Shown: piece by piece, positions 23,533 to 32,424 of the stretch
Layout of the letters: the number at the start of each line of letters is the position of its first letter
How positions within the stretch are numbered: the stretch's first letter is position 1
DNA from: Clostridia bacterium DTU022
GTDB lineage: Bacteria; Bacillota; Dethiobacteria; DTU022
Assembly: GCA_001512835.1 (NCBI GenBank)
Contig: LFRQ01000080.1
Location: forward strand, 846 to 33,854
Length of the DNA: 33,009 nucleotides
Direction of reading: 5' to 3'
Position numbers and translations under genes: made by a program
Notes under the pieces: generated by a model
What the model was told of the DNA's origin: nothing
Seen by the model: only the letters and a program-made list of their open reading frames with translations
Database searches by the model: none

Positions 23533-24216
23533 TTGACGAACGTTAAAAGAAAAGTAGTTATTTTTTCCCTGCTTCTCGTCCTTATGACCTTCCTGGCAAG
23601 CGGGTGCATGGAAGTACGTATCCACCTAAACCTCAACCCGGACAGCAGCGCAGATCTGGAACTGCTAATGGCTACCAGCCGTTCCCTGGCCTCCCTGGAT
23701 TTTTTTAAAAATCTAAAAGCAGACCTGGCCCGGGACGGCTTTGAAATCACCGACTACCAGGAAGAAAACAAGGTTGGCTTCCGGGCGTTCAGCCATATGG
23801 ACAGCCTGGAAGAGCTCTCCTCCCTGAGCATTGGCGAGGGGGTGATTGCCAACAAAAAAGATATCATCACCGTTGACAAAGGCTTGTTTACCAACACCTA
23901 TGATGTGGAAATAGATTTTAACATCGAAGACCTCTTAAGCAAGGAACAAAAGGCGATCCTGATCTTCAAACCGGATATAACTTTTGCCGTTACCTTGCCT
24001 CTCCGCCCCTCCCAGCATAATGCCACCTCCGTGTCCGAGGATGGGAAAACCCTGGCCTGGAAGCTGGTTCCCGGGAAAACCAATACCATCAAGGTTACCG
24101 CTACCCTGCCCAATCTTACCTTCATCCTGGTAGTGGTTATCCTGGTCGGAATCCTGGTGGCCGCCCTCTTGATCATCCGCTTTCGCTCCCCCCAAAAAAA
24201 GGCCGCCCGCCGCTAA
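23533..24216 (+). CDS. LppM-like (DUF3153) lipoprotein
   Basis: A 227-residue lipoprotein. The signal peptide (KRKVVIFSLLLVLMTFLASGC) has a lipobox with C25. The outer domain (26-185) opens with MEVRIHLNLNPDSSADLEL, like LppM/DUF3153 proteins, and includes a TYDVEIDFNIEDLL strand pair. A C-terminal transmembrane helix (about 195-218) precedes a basic tail, so both ends would be held in the membrane. The start is TTG at 23533, with GGAGG 8 bases upstream; it gives a canonical MTNVKRK signal start. An in-frame ATG at 23464 would place 23 extra residues before the signal peptide. Function is unknown; the mycobacterial relative LppM affects host interaction. It lies upstream of the giant secreted protein on the same strand. 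Confidence 0.8.
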   Translation: MTNVKRKVVIFSLLLVLMTFLASGCMEVRIHLNLNPDSSADLELLMATSRSLASLDFFKNLKADLARDGFEITDYQEENKVGFRAFSHMDSLEELSSLSIGEGVIANKKDIITVDKGLFTNTYDVEIDFNIEDLLSKEQKAILIFKPDITFAVTLPLRPSQHNATSVSEDGKTLAWKLVPGKTNTIKVTATLPNLTFILVVVILVGILVAALLIIRFRSPQKKAARR

Positions 24217-24316
24217 TATAATCACAAAAAAAATACATTTGCACATTGAGATAATGAAACTTACAGGTTAGTAATATTTTTCAAAAGGGGAAGGTTTTTT
24301 ACAATTTAATCGCGAA

Positions 24317-24347
24317 TTTTTACATGGCTTTTATTATCCTGTAAAAA
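24317..24347. promoter_or_regulatory. Inverted repeat and possible promoter upstream of the giant gene
   Basis: TTTTTACA (24317-24324) and TGTAAAAA (24340-24347) form an 8-bp perfect inverted repeat. TTTACA and TAAAAA within it are 17 bases apart, so the same bases could be a weak -35/-10 pair or an operator around it. It lies about 65 bases before the giant gene. Confidence 0.35.
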
Positions 24348-24412
24348 GAACTCCTGCTTTCCTTTGCCTGGAGCACATGGCGCATGTTAATTTTTAAGGG
24401 GGTTTGTCAAAA

Positions 24413-27400
24413 TTGTTTAACGGCAAAAAGTATATTGCTGCCTGTTTGGCCATCTTTCTGCTCCTAAACCCGCTGGCGGTTTTTGCTTCCGCGACAACTA
24501 CACCCCACGCCGTCGAGGCAGGCAAATCCGGCGACAATATATTCCAAAAAACATCATCGTTTTTGGGATTGATGTTGGCGGGTCAGAACGCCGACCTGGA
24601 CCAAGACTTGCAGAATGATCTTGAACAAATGGAGGCCCAGGGGCTTTTTGATCCGCTGATTAATACGCTTACCGGCTACCTGGGCCGGCTTATGGCGGAT
24701 GAACGGACCAGCGAAGTCCTGAGCAAAACGGTAATCCGGATTTATGAAGAAGAAGAGCTGGTAGAACTTACTCCCCGGGAATTCGTGGTCCGCATCCTTA
24801 GAGACGAAGAGCTGGCCCGGATTATCGGCGCCGTAATCGCCGACCAGATCAAAAACGAGGAATTCCTTGCCTTTGTGGAGCAGCTTACCAGCGATATTTC
24901 CGCCCTCTTAAAAGACCGGCAATTTGTCCAGTTTTTAAATAACCTTATTCTCGATCTGCTAAACGATCCCAGCGTCAACAATGTAGTCTTCGAGATCCTG
25001 GGCATGGTGAAAAGTTACCAGCAGCAGATCATGAACAAAATCGAGGATCCGGCCGTGCAACAGGTGATTCAGGGGGTTCTCGACGACCTCCTGGTCATTT
25101 TCGTGGATCCCTTCCTCGCCGCCCTGGAAAATATGAAGAAGGATCCCCGCTGGGAAAGCATCCAGGAGAACCTCCTGCAAAATGTGGAGGCCCTGAAGCT
25201 CGCCATATCCGAAAACTTGAGCAAAGACGAAGCGTACCAGCAAGCTCTGGAGAATTTCAAAGCGCGCCTGGCAATCCCCCTGGAAACCATAAAGAACCAC
25301 GTGCAAGGCAACCTGTCCAACAACCCCGACTTCAGCATGCTGGTGGACGAAATTAAAGCCGCTTACGAAAACAAGGAGATTCTGCCCAGCCTGCAGATTT
25401 TCCTGGAAAACCTGAATGACAAACTGGTCCGCATCATCGGCGGAACCGATTCCCAGGGCAATGTCATCGTCGGGGAAATTGACCGGGTATTGAACTATTA
25501 TGAGTACTGGAAAATGAACTTGCAAGAAGGCTCCTCCCCCATACCTGGAGCCACCATCAACCAGAAGGAAGTAGAAGATCAAGTCAGTGCCGTAGTTAAC
25601 AAGTGGGCCGAAGTGATTCCCTGGGTCCTGGGGCAAATGGGCGATGATATGAATGCGGTGATAAACAAGTACCTGGGCGAGGAAGCCGGCTACCTGGACG
25701 CCATAACGGGAGCCATGGATGCCGCCGTAGCATCGGCTCTGGAAGAGCTAAAAGCAGATTTGGAAGCGATTCTGAACGACCACTTGTTTGACAGCGAAGA
25801 ATTCGTACAGGCCTTCCTGGATAAGAACGAAGCCAAGCTGAATGCCATCCTGGAAAGCATACTCGCCGAAACCGAGCCCGTTAAAAAATTAATTGACGAA
25901 AAAACTAAAATCCTGGTTGATGTCTTCACCGAGCACCTGGAAAAGGCCCTAAGGGGAGAAGGAACGGAGAAAGACTATGACCTCATCGGGGCCCTCCTCT
26001 CCGCCGGCCCCGGCGACCGCCTGGCGGATCTAATTCCCCGGAGCCAGGTAACCCAGCTGGTTGACAACCTCTTCCAGCTGGTGGACACCCTTCCCCTGGA
26101 AACCCTGGCCCCCTACTTGAGGGCCAATGCCGACGAGATCGGCTTTACCATTGCTTCCACCATGTTGAACATGGTGGCCGACGGGATCGAGGATCCGACC
26201 CCGCCGGAAGAGCCCGATCCCCGCATCGAAGCCATCCTGCAAGCGCTGAAGACGGAAGAGAGAATGCAGCAGCTCTACCTGGACCTGGGGGGCTCGAACC
26301 CGGAACTGATCGAAGGGGTAACCGATGAGGTAACCGTCATTCTCCAGGTAGTCAGCGAGATCGTTCAAAAAGATCAGCGCGTAGACCGTTTCCTCAGCGA
26401 CTTGCAAAAAGAAGGGGAGCCGGTTAAGAATAAGCTTTTGGACTACGGCCGGCGGATCGGTACCGCCATCAAGGAGGCCCTGAAGCGGCTGTTCGCTCCC
26501 CTGATCCGGAAGTTTCACGCTTCCTTCGGTTTCGGGAGCCCCTCCCGGGAAGACCAGGGGCATTTAACCAGTTGGCTGGACCCCGAAGAATTCAAGACGG
26601 AGATGCTGAAGATCAGCAGCCTGATCAGCGAACTGCTGGCGGAACATTCTATCCCCGCTTTTATCAGCAGGGTGATACCGGCTTTCCTCATTGACTACGA
26701 CACCGTGAAGGAGGTAGCCTCCCCCGACTTCTTCTCGCCGGTTTACCTGTTCTACGCCGAGATGTCCGACGTCGATGACGTGAAAAAAGTGGTAGGCGAA
26801 AACTTTACTGACGATCTCACCGAAGCCCTTGAAAATCAACTCCCCGAGAGCATACAACTGGATCCGCAGGAGCTGATGAATGCCATCAACGAGATGCTGG
26901 CGGGAGTCCTCCCGGGGAAAGCCCTGCACATCTCCGCGGGGGACGTGGCCGGGGATCTCCTGGAGGGAGTAGCCGACTCCCTGGAGGAGATCAGCAAAGA
27001 CCCCGATGGATTCGTGGAGCCGGTCCTCCCTCTCCTGGGTGCGATCCTGCAAGATCCGCGGACCGAGAAGGCCATTGACGATATTGTCAAGGGCGTGGCG
27101 ACAACGGCCTCGACGATTGGCTCCGACCTGTTCAGCGACACCAGGGTTAAGGAGATCATGATCGATTTCACCCGGGAGCTGCTGACGGAGGTATTTGTCT
27201 CCGGGCAGAAGATTCTCCGGGACCAGCGTCTCCGGCAAGCCCTGGAGGATGCGATTACCGCTATCTTGAGCGACCGGGATATGCGGGAAGCCATCGGGAC
27301 GCTCCTCCACGATCTCCTGGGTGATAACGACCTGAAGCTGCTGCTGCAGCATGCCCTCCACCAGGGTCGGATGATGACTGTGGGGTACTATGACCCCAGC

Positions 27401-30400
27401 CCCGAGGGAGATAGCAAATACGTGGAATATAACCAGGGTTACGCTTATCCTCGGGAGCAATACCCGGAAGTATACGAGGAACTGCAGATCCCGTACCAAT
27501 TCCAGGACGCCATAGTCATAGTTGATATAGCGGGTTTCGAGCTCATTGACCTTGATGTTACTGCAGAATACGTCCAGGAGGGATGCAACAACGGCCTTTA
27601 TGCCTTCATCGAAGAGTTCCTGGTATGGTGGGAAAACGGAGTTGAACCCTACAATACACCGCCCAAGGCCTTCTTTAGCAACTACCTCAAGGATTTCCTG
27701 GAGGAAGAAACAGTCCGGGAAGAGATTGTCGAACCCCTGGTTGGCATCCTTCTAAACACCGCCGGAGACATCTTTAGCGATGGCCTGGGCCGGGCTCTCC
27801 AGGAGAACCTGGTCAACATAATCGAAGGCAGGCTGCTGACCAGCCTGGCCGGCAACCAGCAGGCTCCCGGGCTCATCGTGGAGATAACCACCGAGTTGTT
27901 CGAAAACCTGGGCCAAATTCTAGGCAGCAGGGATTTCGAAGAACTGCTGGGCACCCTGCTGGGCGGGGCCTTGGAGCGCCTGCCCTTGCTCCCCCTCTCC
28001 CACTATATTTTGAAGGACAGCAAGGTAAAGGGGATTATCGGCGATACCGGGGTAGATATAAACCTGAATTCCATACGGCCCCTGCTCACCCTCCACCCGG
28101 AAACAGTAAATCGGGTCGTGGACCGGGTAGTAAATTTCCCCAACATGGCTCTAAGCGGGTTCTTTGAAGAGCAGGAGCGCGCTTATAACCTGGGCTATAC
28201 TATATCCGACCTGCAGGCCCGCTTTATGGTCCACTTGCTGGCACGCCCGGAACTGCCCCAGGTTACCAGTGAACTGGTGAATGAGAAAGTAGCCGAAGCA
28301 GACTACACCTTTGCCGAAAGCATATTCAGGACCATCTCCAGGTTTACCGGCAACGAGAGCTTTGTCCGGGCCCTGGGCGACAAAGTGTACCAGTCCCTGG
28401 CCTGGGTCTACGACTCCATCAGGGGGCTCTTCCTGGGCAAAAAAGCCGCTCCTCAGCAATCCCAGTACCAGGAAATAGAAGAAGAGGTTGCCGCAGCCAT
28501 GGAGCAGCTGGGAGAAGCCGGCGCCCCCATCCTGGAAGACCCCCGCTTGACGGAAGTCCTGGAGCAGATCACCTGGGAGATGGTCAACGACGAAACGTTT
28601 AAAAAAGGCTTCCAGGATAAGAAGACCTTTGTCGCCGGCATCCTGAGAGATGAACGGCTGGTCCAAACCCTGGGCGACGTCATCGCCGACTTCCTGAAGG
28701 ACGAGCGGCTGACCCAGGATATTGAGTATATCACCGCCGTTCTCTTCGACCTGCTGTCGGTGCCGGACCTGCATCTCTACCTGACGGAGATTCTGGCCAC
28801 CACCATAGAAGACCCGCACCTGGAGAGAACCATAAACAGGCTAATAACGGCGGCTCTAAACCTGGGCTACACCTCCCTCACCAGTGCCGTCTCCGAGCTG
28901 GTTACCGATGAACGTCTGCCGGAACTGTTGAAAGAAGTCCTGGCCATCTCCGTAGAATCCACCCCCGGGCTGGTGGCGGGGCTCCTGGACGACCTGGCCT
29001 TGTCGCAATCGCTGCAGAATATCGCCCAGGACCTGGGCCGGTATGGCAGGGAAGAGCTGCTGGCCAAGCACTTGACCGACTTTTATGACCTGGCCGTAGA
29101 GATAGTGCTTACCGTTCTGGAGGACGGCTTCGAAGACCTGGCCAAGTTGATCGTGGAAGTTATGGAGCAGATTCTCCCTGCCCTGGCCGACGGGCTGGGC
29201 GACGACTCCCTGAAGCAGTGGCTGGGGGATCAGGTGGATCGCTTCCTTAAACTGGAAGGCGATCCGGAAAGCGGCCCCGTCGACCTGCAGTCGTATATGC
29301 AGGATTCCTTTGCCATCGTAAAAGAAAGACTGCACCAAAAAGTGGAACAAATTACCGATCAGGATACACCTATCACTCAAGCCAATATCAGACTCTTTGG
29401 TCAACGGTTACAACTGCTTAGATGGTTGGCTTTCCTGATCGTAGATGAAGAATCAGGCACGGGTATGATGAATATAAGGCGGCAGATCGGCCAAGGGATC
29501 GGCGAAATTCCCGCGGAACTCGTCAAGGAGGCGGTGTTTACCTGGCTGGTAGACGGTGTGGCGGAATTCCCCGCGTACGATCCGACGAATCCGGATCAAA
29601 AGGGCCCCTATGAGTTCCGCACCTTCCGGCTCTGGGCGGAGGACCTCGCGGGCATCTTCGCCGAAGACAGCTTCCAGGATCTGGCCCGCGGCGGCCTGGT
29701 GAACGATCTGAGGGTCGTTCTGAGAGACTACTTCTCTGCCAACAAGGAGATGATCATCGGGGCTATCGAGAAGGCTTGCACCAGTCTTCCCGCCGGAAAC
29801 GTCTCCTCCGGGATCAAGAACGACCAGGAGATGAAGGCCGCCCTGGAGACCATCATTGCCCGCCTGCTGGAGAACCTGCCCTTGAACGAACTGGCGGATT
29901 CCATCCGGGCTGATGCAAAATTAAGCCAGAACCTCAAGGGAATGGTCAACGACCTGGTCGATGCCCTTCTCTTCCGGGAGCTGGGCTCTTTCCTGAAGAA
30001 AGACCAGCGCTTGCTAAAAGCGGCCCAAGAAATCGTCCCCGATTTCTCCCTGCGCAAAGTAGCCCAGGTCCTCAGGGAAGAGCAGGCCCTGCTGCCCGCT
30101 ATTGCCGAGGCTGTCGCCGAATTCCCCGTGGAGAGGGTCACCTCCTTCCTGCAGGATGAAACCCGCGCCGACCTGGTGGGGCATACCCTGGCCAGCACCC
30201 TGCTTAACCTGCTGGCGGACCTGGTGGAAGACGAGGCGCTAACCGATTACCTCCTGGAGGTTCTCTACGATTTCCTGGGCGTTCCCGGGGAGCCTACCGG
30301 CATTCACAACGAAGAGTTGGGTGAATACCTGGAAGAAAAAGTGGTCCCGGAGATAAAAGTAGAGGTTAAGCGGGAAACACATAACCTATATAAAGTGGTC

Positions 30401-30442
30401 GTTCCCAAATTCTTCACCAAATTTATCTGGAGCCCTAAATAA
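24413..30442 (+). CDS. Giant secreted protein of degenerate alpha-helical repeats
   Basis: About 2,009 residues, not assigned to a known family. A signal peptide (KKYIAACLAIFLLLNPLAVFA, likely cut after AVFA) leads to an almost wholly helical, Cys-poor, acidic protein with no later membrane segment. A degenerate unit of 17-20 residues recurs throughout: charged-(D/N)-(E/P/R)-x-(L/V/F)-x3-(L/I)-x2-(L/I/V)-x3-(L/I)-(L/I), for example RDEELARIIGAVIADQI, KDRQFVQFLNNLILDLL, EDPHLERTINRLITAAL. It is clearest at residues 125-210, 870-985, 1375-1530 and 1830-1970. A Tyr/Pro-rich non-helical island lies at about 990-1095, with Pro-rich linkers near 600. The pattern suggests an amphipathic solenoid. 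TTG 24413 is preferred (AAGGGGG 10 bases upstream) over TTG 24404, which is only one base from it. The small membrane protein gene follows after 21 bases. Confidence 0.85.
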   Translation: MFNGKKYIAACLAIFLLLNPLAVFASATTTPHAVEAGKSGDNIFQKTSSFLGLMLAGQNADLDQDLQNDLEQMEAQGLFDPLINTLTGYLGRLMADERTSEVLSKTVIRIYEEEELVELTPREFVVRILRDEELARIIGAVIADQIKNEEFLAFVEQLTSDISALLKDRQFVQFLNNLILDLLNDPSVNNVVFEILGMVKSYQQQIMNKIEDPAVQQVIQGVLDDLLVIFVDPFLAALENMKKDPRWESIQENLLQNVEALKLAISENLSKDEAYQQALENFKARLAIPLETIKNHVQGNLSNNPDFSMLVDEIKAAYENKEILPSLQIFLENLNDKLVRIIGGTDSQGNVIVGEIDRVLNYYEYWKMNLQEGSSPIPGATINQKEVEDQVSAVVNKWAEVIPWVLGQMGDDMNAVINKYLGEEAGYLDAITGAMDAAVASALEELKADLEAILNDHLFDSEEFVQAFLDKNEAKLNAILESILAETEPVKKLIDEKTKILVDVFTEHLEKALRGEGTEKDYDLIGALLSAGPGDRLADLIPRSQVTQLVDNLFQLVDTLPLETLAPYLRANADEIGFTIASTMLNMVADGIEDPTPPEEPDPRIEAILQALKTEERMQQLYLDLGGSNPELIEGVTDEVTVILQVVSEIVQKDQRVDRFLSDLQKEGEPVKNKLLDYGRRIGTAIKEALKRLFAPLIRKFHASFGFGSPSREDQGHLTSWLDPEEFKTEMLKISSLISELLAEHSIPAFISRVIPAFLIDYDTVKEVASPDFFSPVYLFYAEMSDVDDVKKVVGENFTDDLTEALENQLPESIQLDPQELMNAINEMLAGVLPGKALHISAGDVAGDLLEGVADSLEEISKDPDGFVEPVLPLLGAILQDPRTEKAIDDIVKGVATTASTIGSDLFSDTRVKEIMIDFTRELLTEVFVSGQKILRDQRLRQALEDAITAILSDRDMREAIGTLLHDLLGDNDLKLLLQHALHQGRMMTVGYYDPSPEGDSKYVEYNQGYAYPREQYPEVYEELQIPYQFQDAIVIVDIAGFELIDLDVTAEYVQEGCNNGLYAFIEEFLVWWENGVEPYNTPPKAFFSNYLKDFLEEETVREEIVEPLVGILLNTAGDIFSDGLGRALQENLVNIIEGRLLTSLAGNQQAPGLIVEITTELFENLGQILGSRDFEELLGTLLGGALERLPLLPLSHYILKDSKVKGIIGDTGVDINLNSIRPLLTLHPETVNRVVDRVVNFPNMALSGFFEEQERAYNLGYTISDLQARFMVHLLARPELPQVTSELVNEKVAEADYTFAESIFRTISRFTGNESFVRALGDKVYQSLAWVYDSIRGLFLGKKAAPQQSQYQEIEEEVAAAMEQLGEAGAPILEDPRLTEVLEQITWEMVNDETFKKGFQDKKTFVAGILRDERLVQTLGDVIADFLKDERLTQDIEYITAVLFDLLSVPDLHLYLTEILATTIEDPHLERTINRLITAALNLGYTSLTSAVSELVTDERLPELLKEVLAISVESTPGLVAGLLDDLALSQSLQNIAQDLGRYGREELLAKHLTDFYDLAVEIVLTVLEDGFEDLAKLIVEVMEQILPALADGLGDDSLKQWLGDQVDRFLKLEGDPESGPVDLQSYMQDSFAIVKERLHQKVEQITDQDTPITQANIRLFGQRLQLLRWLAFLIVDEESGTGMMNIRRQIGQGIGEIPAELVKEAVFTWLVDGVAEFPAYDPTNPDQKGPYEFRTFRLWAEDLAGIFAEDSFQDLARGGLVNDLRVVLRDYFSANKEMIIGAIEKACTSLPAGNVSSGIKNDQEMKAALETIIARLLENLPLNELADSIRADAKLSQNLKGMVNDLVDALLFRELGSFLKKDQRLLKAAQEIVPDFSLRKVAQVLREEQALLPAIAEAVAEFPVERVTSFLQDETRADLVGHTLASTLLNLLADLVEDEALTDYLLEVLYDFLGVPGEPTGIHNEELGEYLEEKVVPEIKVEVKRETHNLYKVVVPKFFTKFIWSPK

Positions 30443-30463
30443 ACAGCTTCGCGGAGGTGCGAG

Positions 30464-30859
30464 ATGAAAAAAATAGTCGTCCTGGTTCTCAGCATCATCT
30501 TTATGGTCATAGTACTGATCCAAGCCTGGATGGTCACCGCCGGCGGCGCCATGTTTGACGACACTGCCTTAAGGTGGAGCGGCAATTTGGGTAAGATCGT
30601 CGCCCTGCTCTTCGGCATCGGGGCGGCCTTTGTCATGGCCAGACCCATGATCGCCATGGGCATTTATGGGCTGGCGGCTCTGCTAGCCTTGCTCACCGGC
30701 ATATTTACCGATTTTACCGACCTGATCCTCTGGGGCATCCTGGCTGTAGCCCTGGGCGTGGTCAGCTTCTTCATCAGCCGCAGCGAGGTTCAGGTGGAAC
30801 AGGTACAGCTGGGCGGGTACGAACAGGAGACCGGTGACTCCCAAAGCATTCCTTTTTAA
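30464..30859 (+). CDS. Small four-helix membrane protein of unknown function
   Basis: A 131-residue protein with hydrophobic helices at about 3-26, 43-61, 63-82 and 87-107, followed by a polar Gln/Glu-rich tail (108-131). No family was recognised. GGAGG with a 6-base gap precedes the ATG, and it starts 21 bases after the giant gene, so the two are almost certainly co-transcribed. It may be a membrane partner for the giant secreted protein; that is inference from position only. Confidence 0.75.
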   Translation: MKKIVVLVLSIIFMVIVLIQAWMVTAGGAMFDDTALRWSGNLGKIVALLFGIGAAFVMARPMIAMGIYGLAALLALLTGIFTDFTDLILWGILAVALGVVSFFISRSEVQVEQVQLGGYEQETGDSQSIPF

Positions 30860-30957
30860 ATAAAGGTTTAAAAAGCAAATAGCCGGCTTGGAGTTGCAGT
30901 AAACCGGCCCGACCCGAACTTTGGAACGACGCCTAGATCAAAACAGGAGGAACTAGA

Positions 30958-32331
30958 ATGGGTGAAGCACTACTGTCACCGGTTTTCACCTTCGGGTATT
31001 TATGCCTGTTCCTGGTAATCGCCAGCGCTCTGCGCAGCAAGTTGTCCTTTTTGCAAAAAGCGTTTATACCCAGCAGTATCCTGGCGGGCTTTCTACTGCT
31101 GCTTATCGGGCCCGGAGTGCTGGGACTGATCAATATCCCGGAGGGCCAGCTGGAATCATTGGTGTACGTCCTGCTGACCATCCTTTTTATTGTCCTGGGG
31201 CTTAGGGGCTTCTCCTCTCCCCTGAAAGGCCGGGAAGTGGCCGCCCAGACCGCCCTGCTGACCACCTTGCTGGCTTTCCTGGGTGTACTGGGGATGGCCT
31301 TTGCTTTTTTGCTGGTCCTCTTCCGCCTGGATCTTTTCGCCGGCTTTGGTTCTCTGCTTATGCTGGGCTACGGATTTGACCAGGTTCTAGCCCTGTTCTT
31401 TGCCGGTTTTTGGGAGAAAGAACTGGCCTTTACCGGAGGAACAGGGATTGCCTACTCTTTTGTGGTGTTCGGTTTTCTGACCGCTTATATTTTCGGCCTG
31501 GTAGCTATTTTTAGAGCCCGGAAGAAGTATAAAATCGAAGCCTTCCAGGAGGACGACCCCTTCGTGTTGACGGGCTTTGCCGCTCCCCATGAGAAGAAAG
31601 AGCCGTGGGGAACGGTCACCACCGGGAGCCAGTCCCTGGGAACCCTGGCCTACCATGCCGCCATCATCGGGACGATCCTGCTGGTGACCCTCTTTGTCGT
31701 CCGGCTGGTGAGCTACTGGATGATCTCCTCCGGCAGCAGCAGCATGGTCATAATCGGTGAAGTCTTCCTGAACTTAAACTTTTTGTTCGGCCTGGCCGCG
31801 GGGATAGCAGCGCGCAAGCTGCTTTACCGCTTTGCCGCCGCTCACACCATTGACCGGGGGACCTTAAATCAAATACTGGGCCTGCTGGTCGATTTAATGA
31901 TTGTGGCCGCCGTCGCCTCTATCCCCCTGGTCATATCCTCCATCCATGCCTGGGCCATTATTCTACTTTCCCTGCTGGCCGCTTTCCTGCTGCTGATCCT
32001 GGTTCCCCGGGTAACGGAGAAAATTTACGGCTCCTCTTCCCTGGAGAAGGAACTGGTCACCTTCGGTTTTCTCACGGGCAATATTACCTCTTCCCTGGCC
32101 CTGCTGCGGATTGTTGACCCCGAGCTGGAAAGCCCCGACGCCGCCAATATTGCCTGGGCCGGGGGGCTGGTGCTCATCACGGGGCTGCCCCTGCTTTATT
32201 TGATTAATATTCCCCTGGTGGGCAACTCCGCCTTTTATCTCTTCCTGGGGCTGCTGCTGACGGCCCTTTACGGGGCCGCCTGGTATTTCGGCTGGAGGGG
32301 CTTTTGGTCCCGGAGAGGTTTTCCCCTTTAA
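30958..32331 (+). CDS. GltS-type sodium/glutamate symporter family protein
   Basis: A 457-residue integral membrane protein with about eleven or twelve hydrophobic helices. The N-terminal segment (LCLFLVIASALRSKLSFLQK, then AFIPSSILAGFLLLLIGP) and the internal GGTGIAYSFVVFGFLTAYIFG match the GltS family layout, including an inverted second half (FLTGNITSSLALLRIVDPE, then NIAWAGGLVLITGLPLL). GltS proteins import glutamate with Na+. The glycine motif here (TGGTGIAYS) differs from the GGHGT of classical GltS, so the substrate may differ. AGGAGG with a 7-base gap precedes the ATG. It lies 98 bases after the small membrane protein gene and ends before a strong terminator. Confidence 0.75.
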   Translation: MGEALLSPVFTFGYLCLFLVIASALRSKLSFLQKAFIPSSILAGFLLLLIGPGVLGLINIPEGQLESLVYVLLTILFIVLGLRGFSSPLKGREVAAQTALLTTLLAFLGVLGMAFAFLLVLFRLDLFAGFGSLLMLGYGFDQVLALFFAGFWEKELAFTGGTGIAYSFVVFGFLTAYIFGLVAIFRARKKYKIEAFQEDDPFVLTGFAAPHEKKEPWGTVTTGSQSLGTLAYHAAIIGTILLVTLFVVRLVSYWMISSGSSSMVIIGEVFLNLNFLFGLAAGIAARKLLYRFAAAHTIDRGTLNQILGLLVDLMIVAAVASIPLVISSIHAWAIILLSLLAAFLLLILVPRVTEKIYGSSSLEKELVTFGFLTGNITSSLALLRIVDPELESPDAANIAWAGGLVLITGLPLLYLINIPLVGNSAFYLFLGLLLTALYGAAWYFGWRGFWSRRGFPL

Positions 32332-32364
32332 CAGCGGCCCCGACTTGGTTCCGCGCAAATATAA

Positions 32365-32395
32365 GCGCCGCCACGCGAAAGAGGCGGCGCTTTTT
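32365..32395. terminator. Intrinsic terminator between convergent genes
   Basis: An 8-bp perfect GC stem (GCGCCGCC at 32365-32372 with GGCGGCGC at 32383-32390) is followed by T5 on the plus strand and by a weaker TTATATTT on the minus strand. It ends the symporter gene and may also serve the opposing synthetase gene. Confidence 0.9.
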
Positions 32396-32424
32396 CATGG
32401 CTGCCAATCCTGTAAAGTCTGCGG

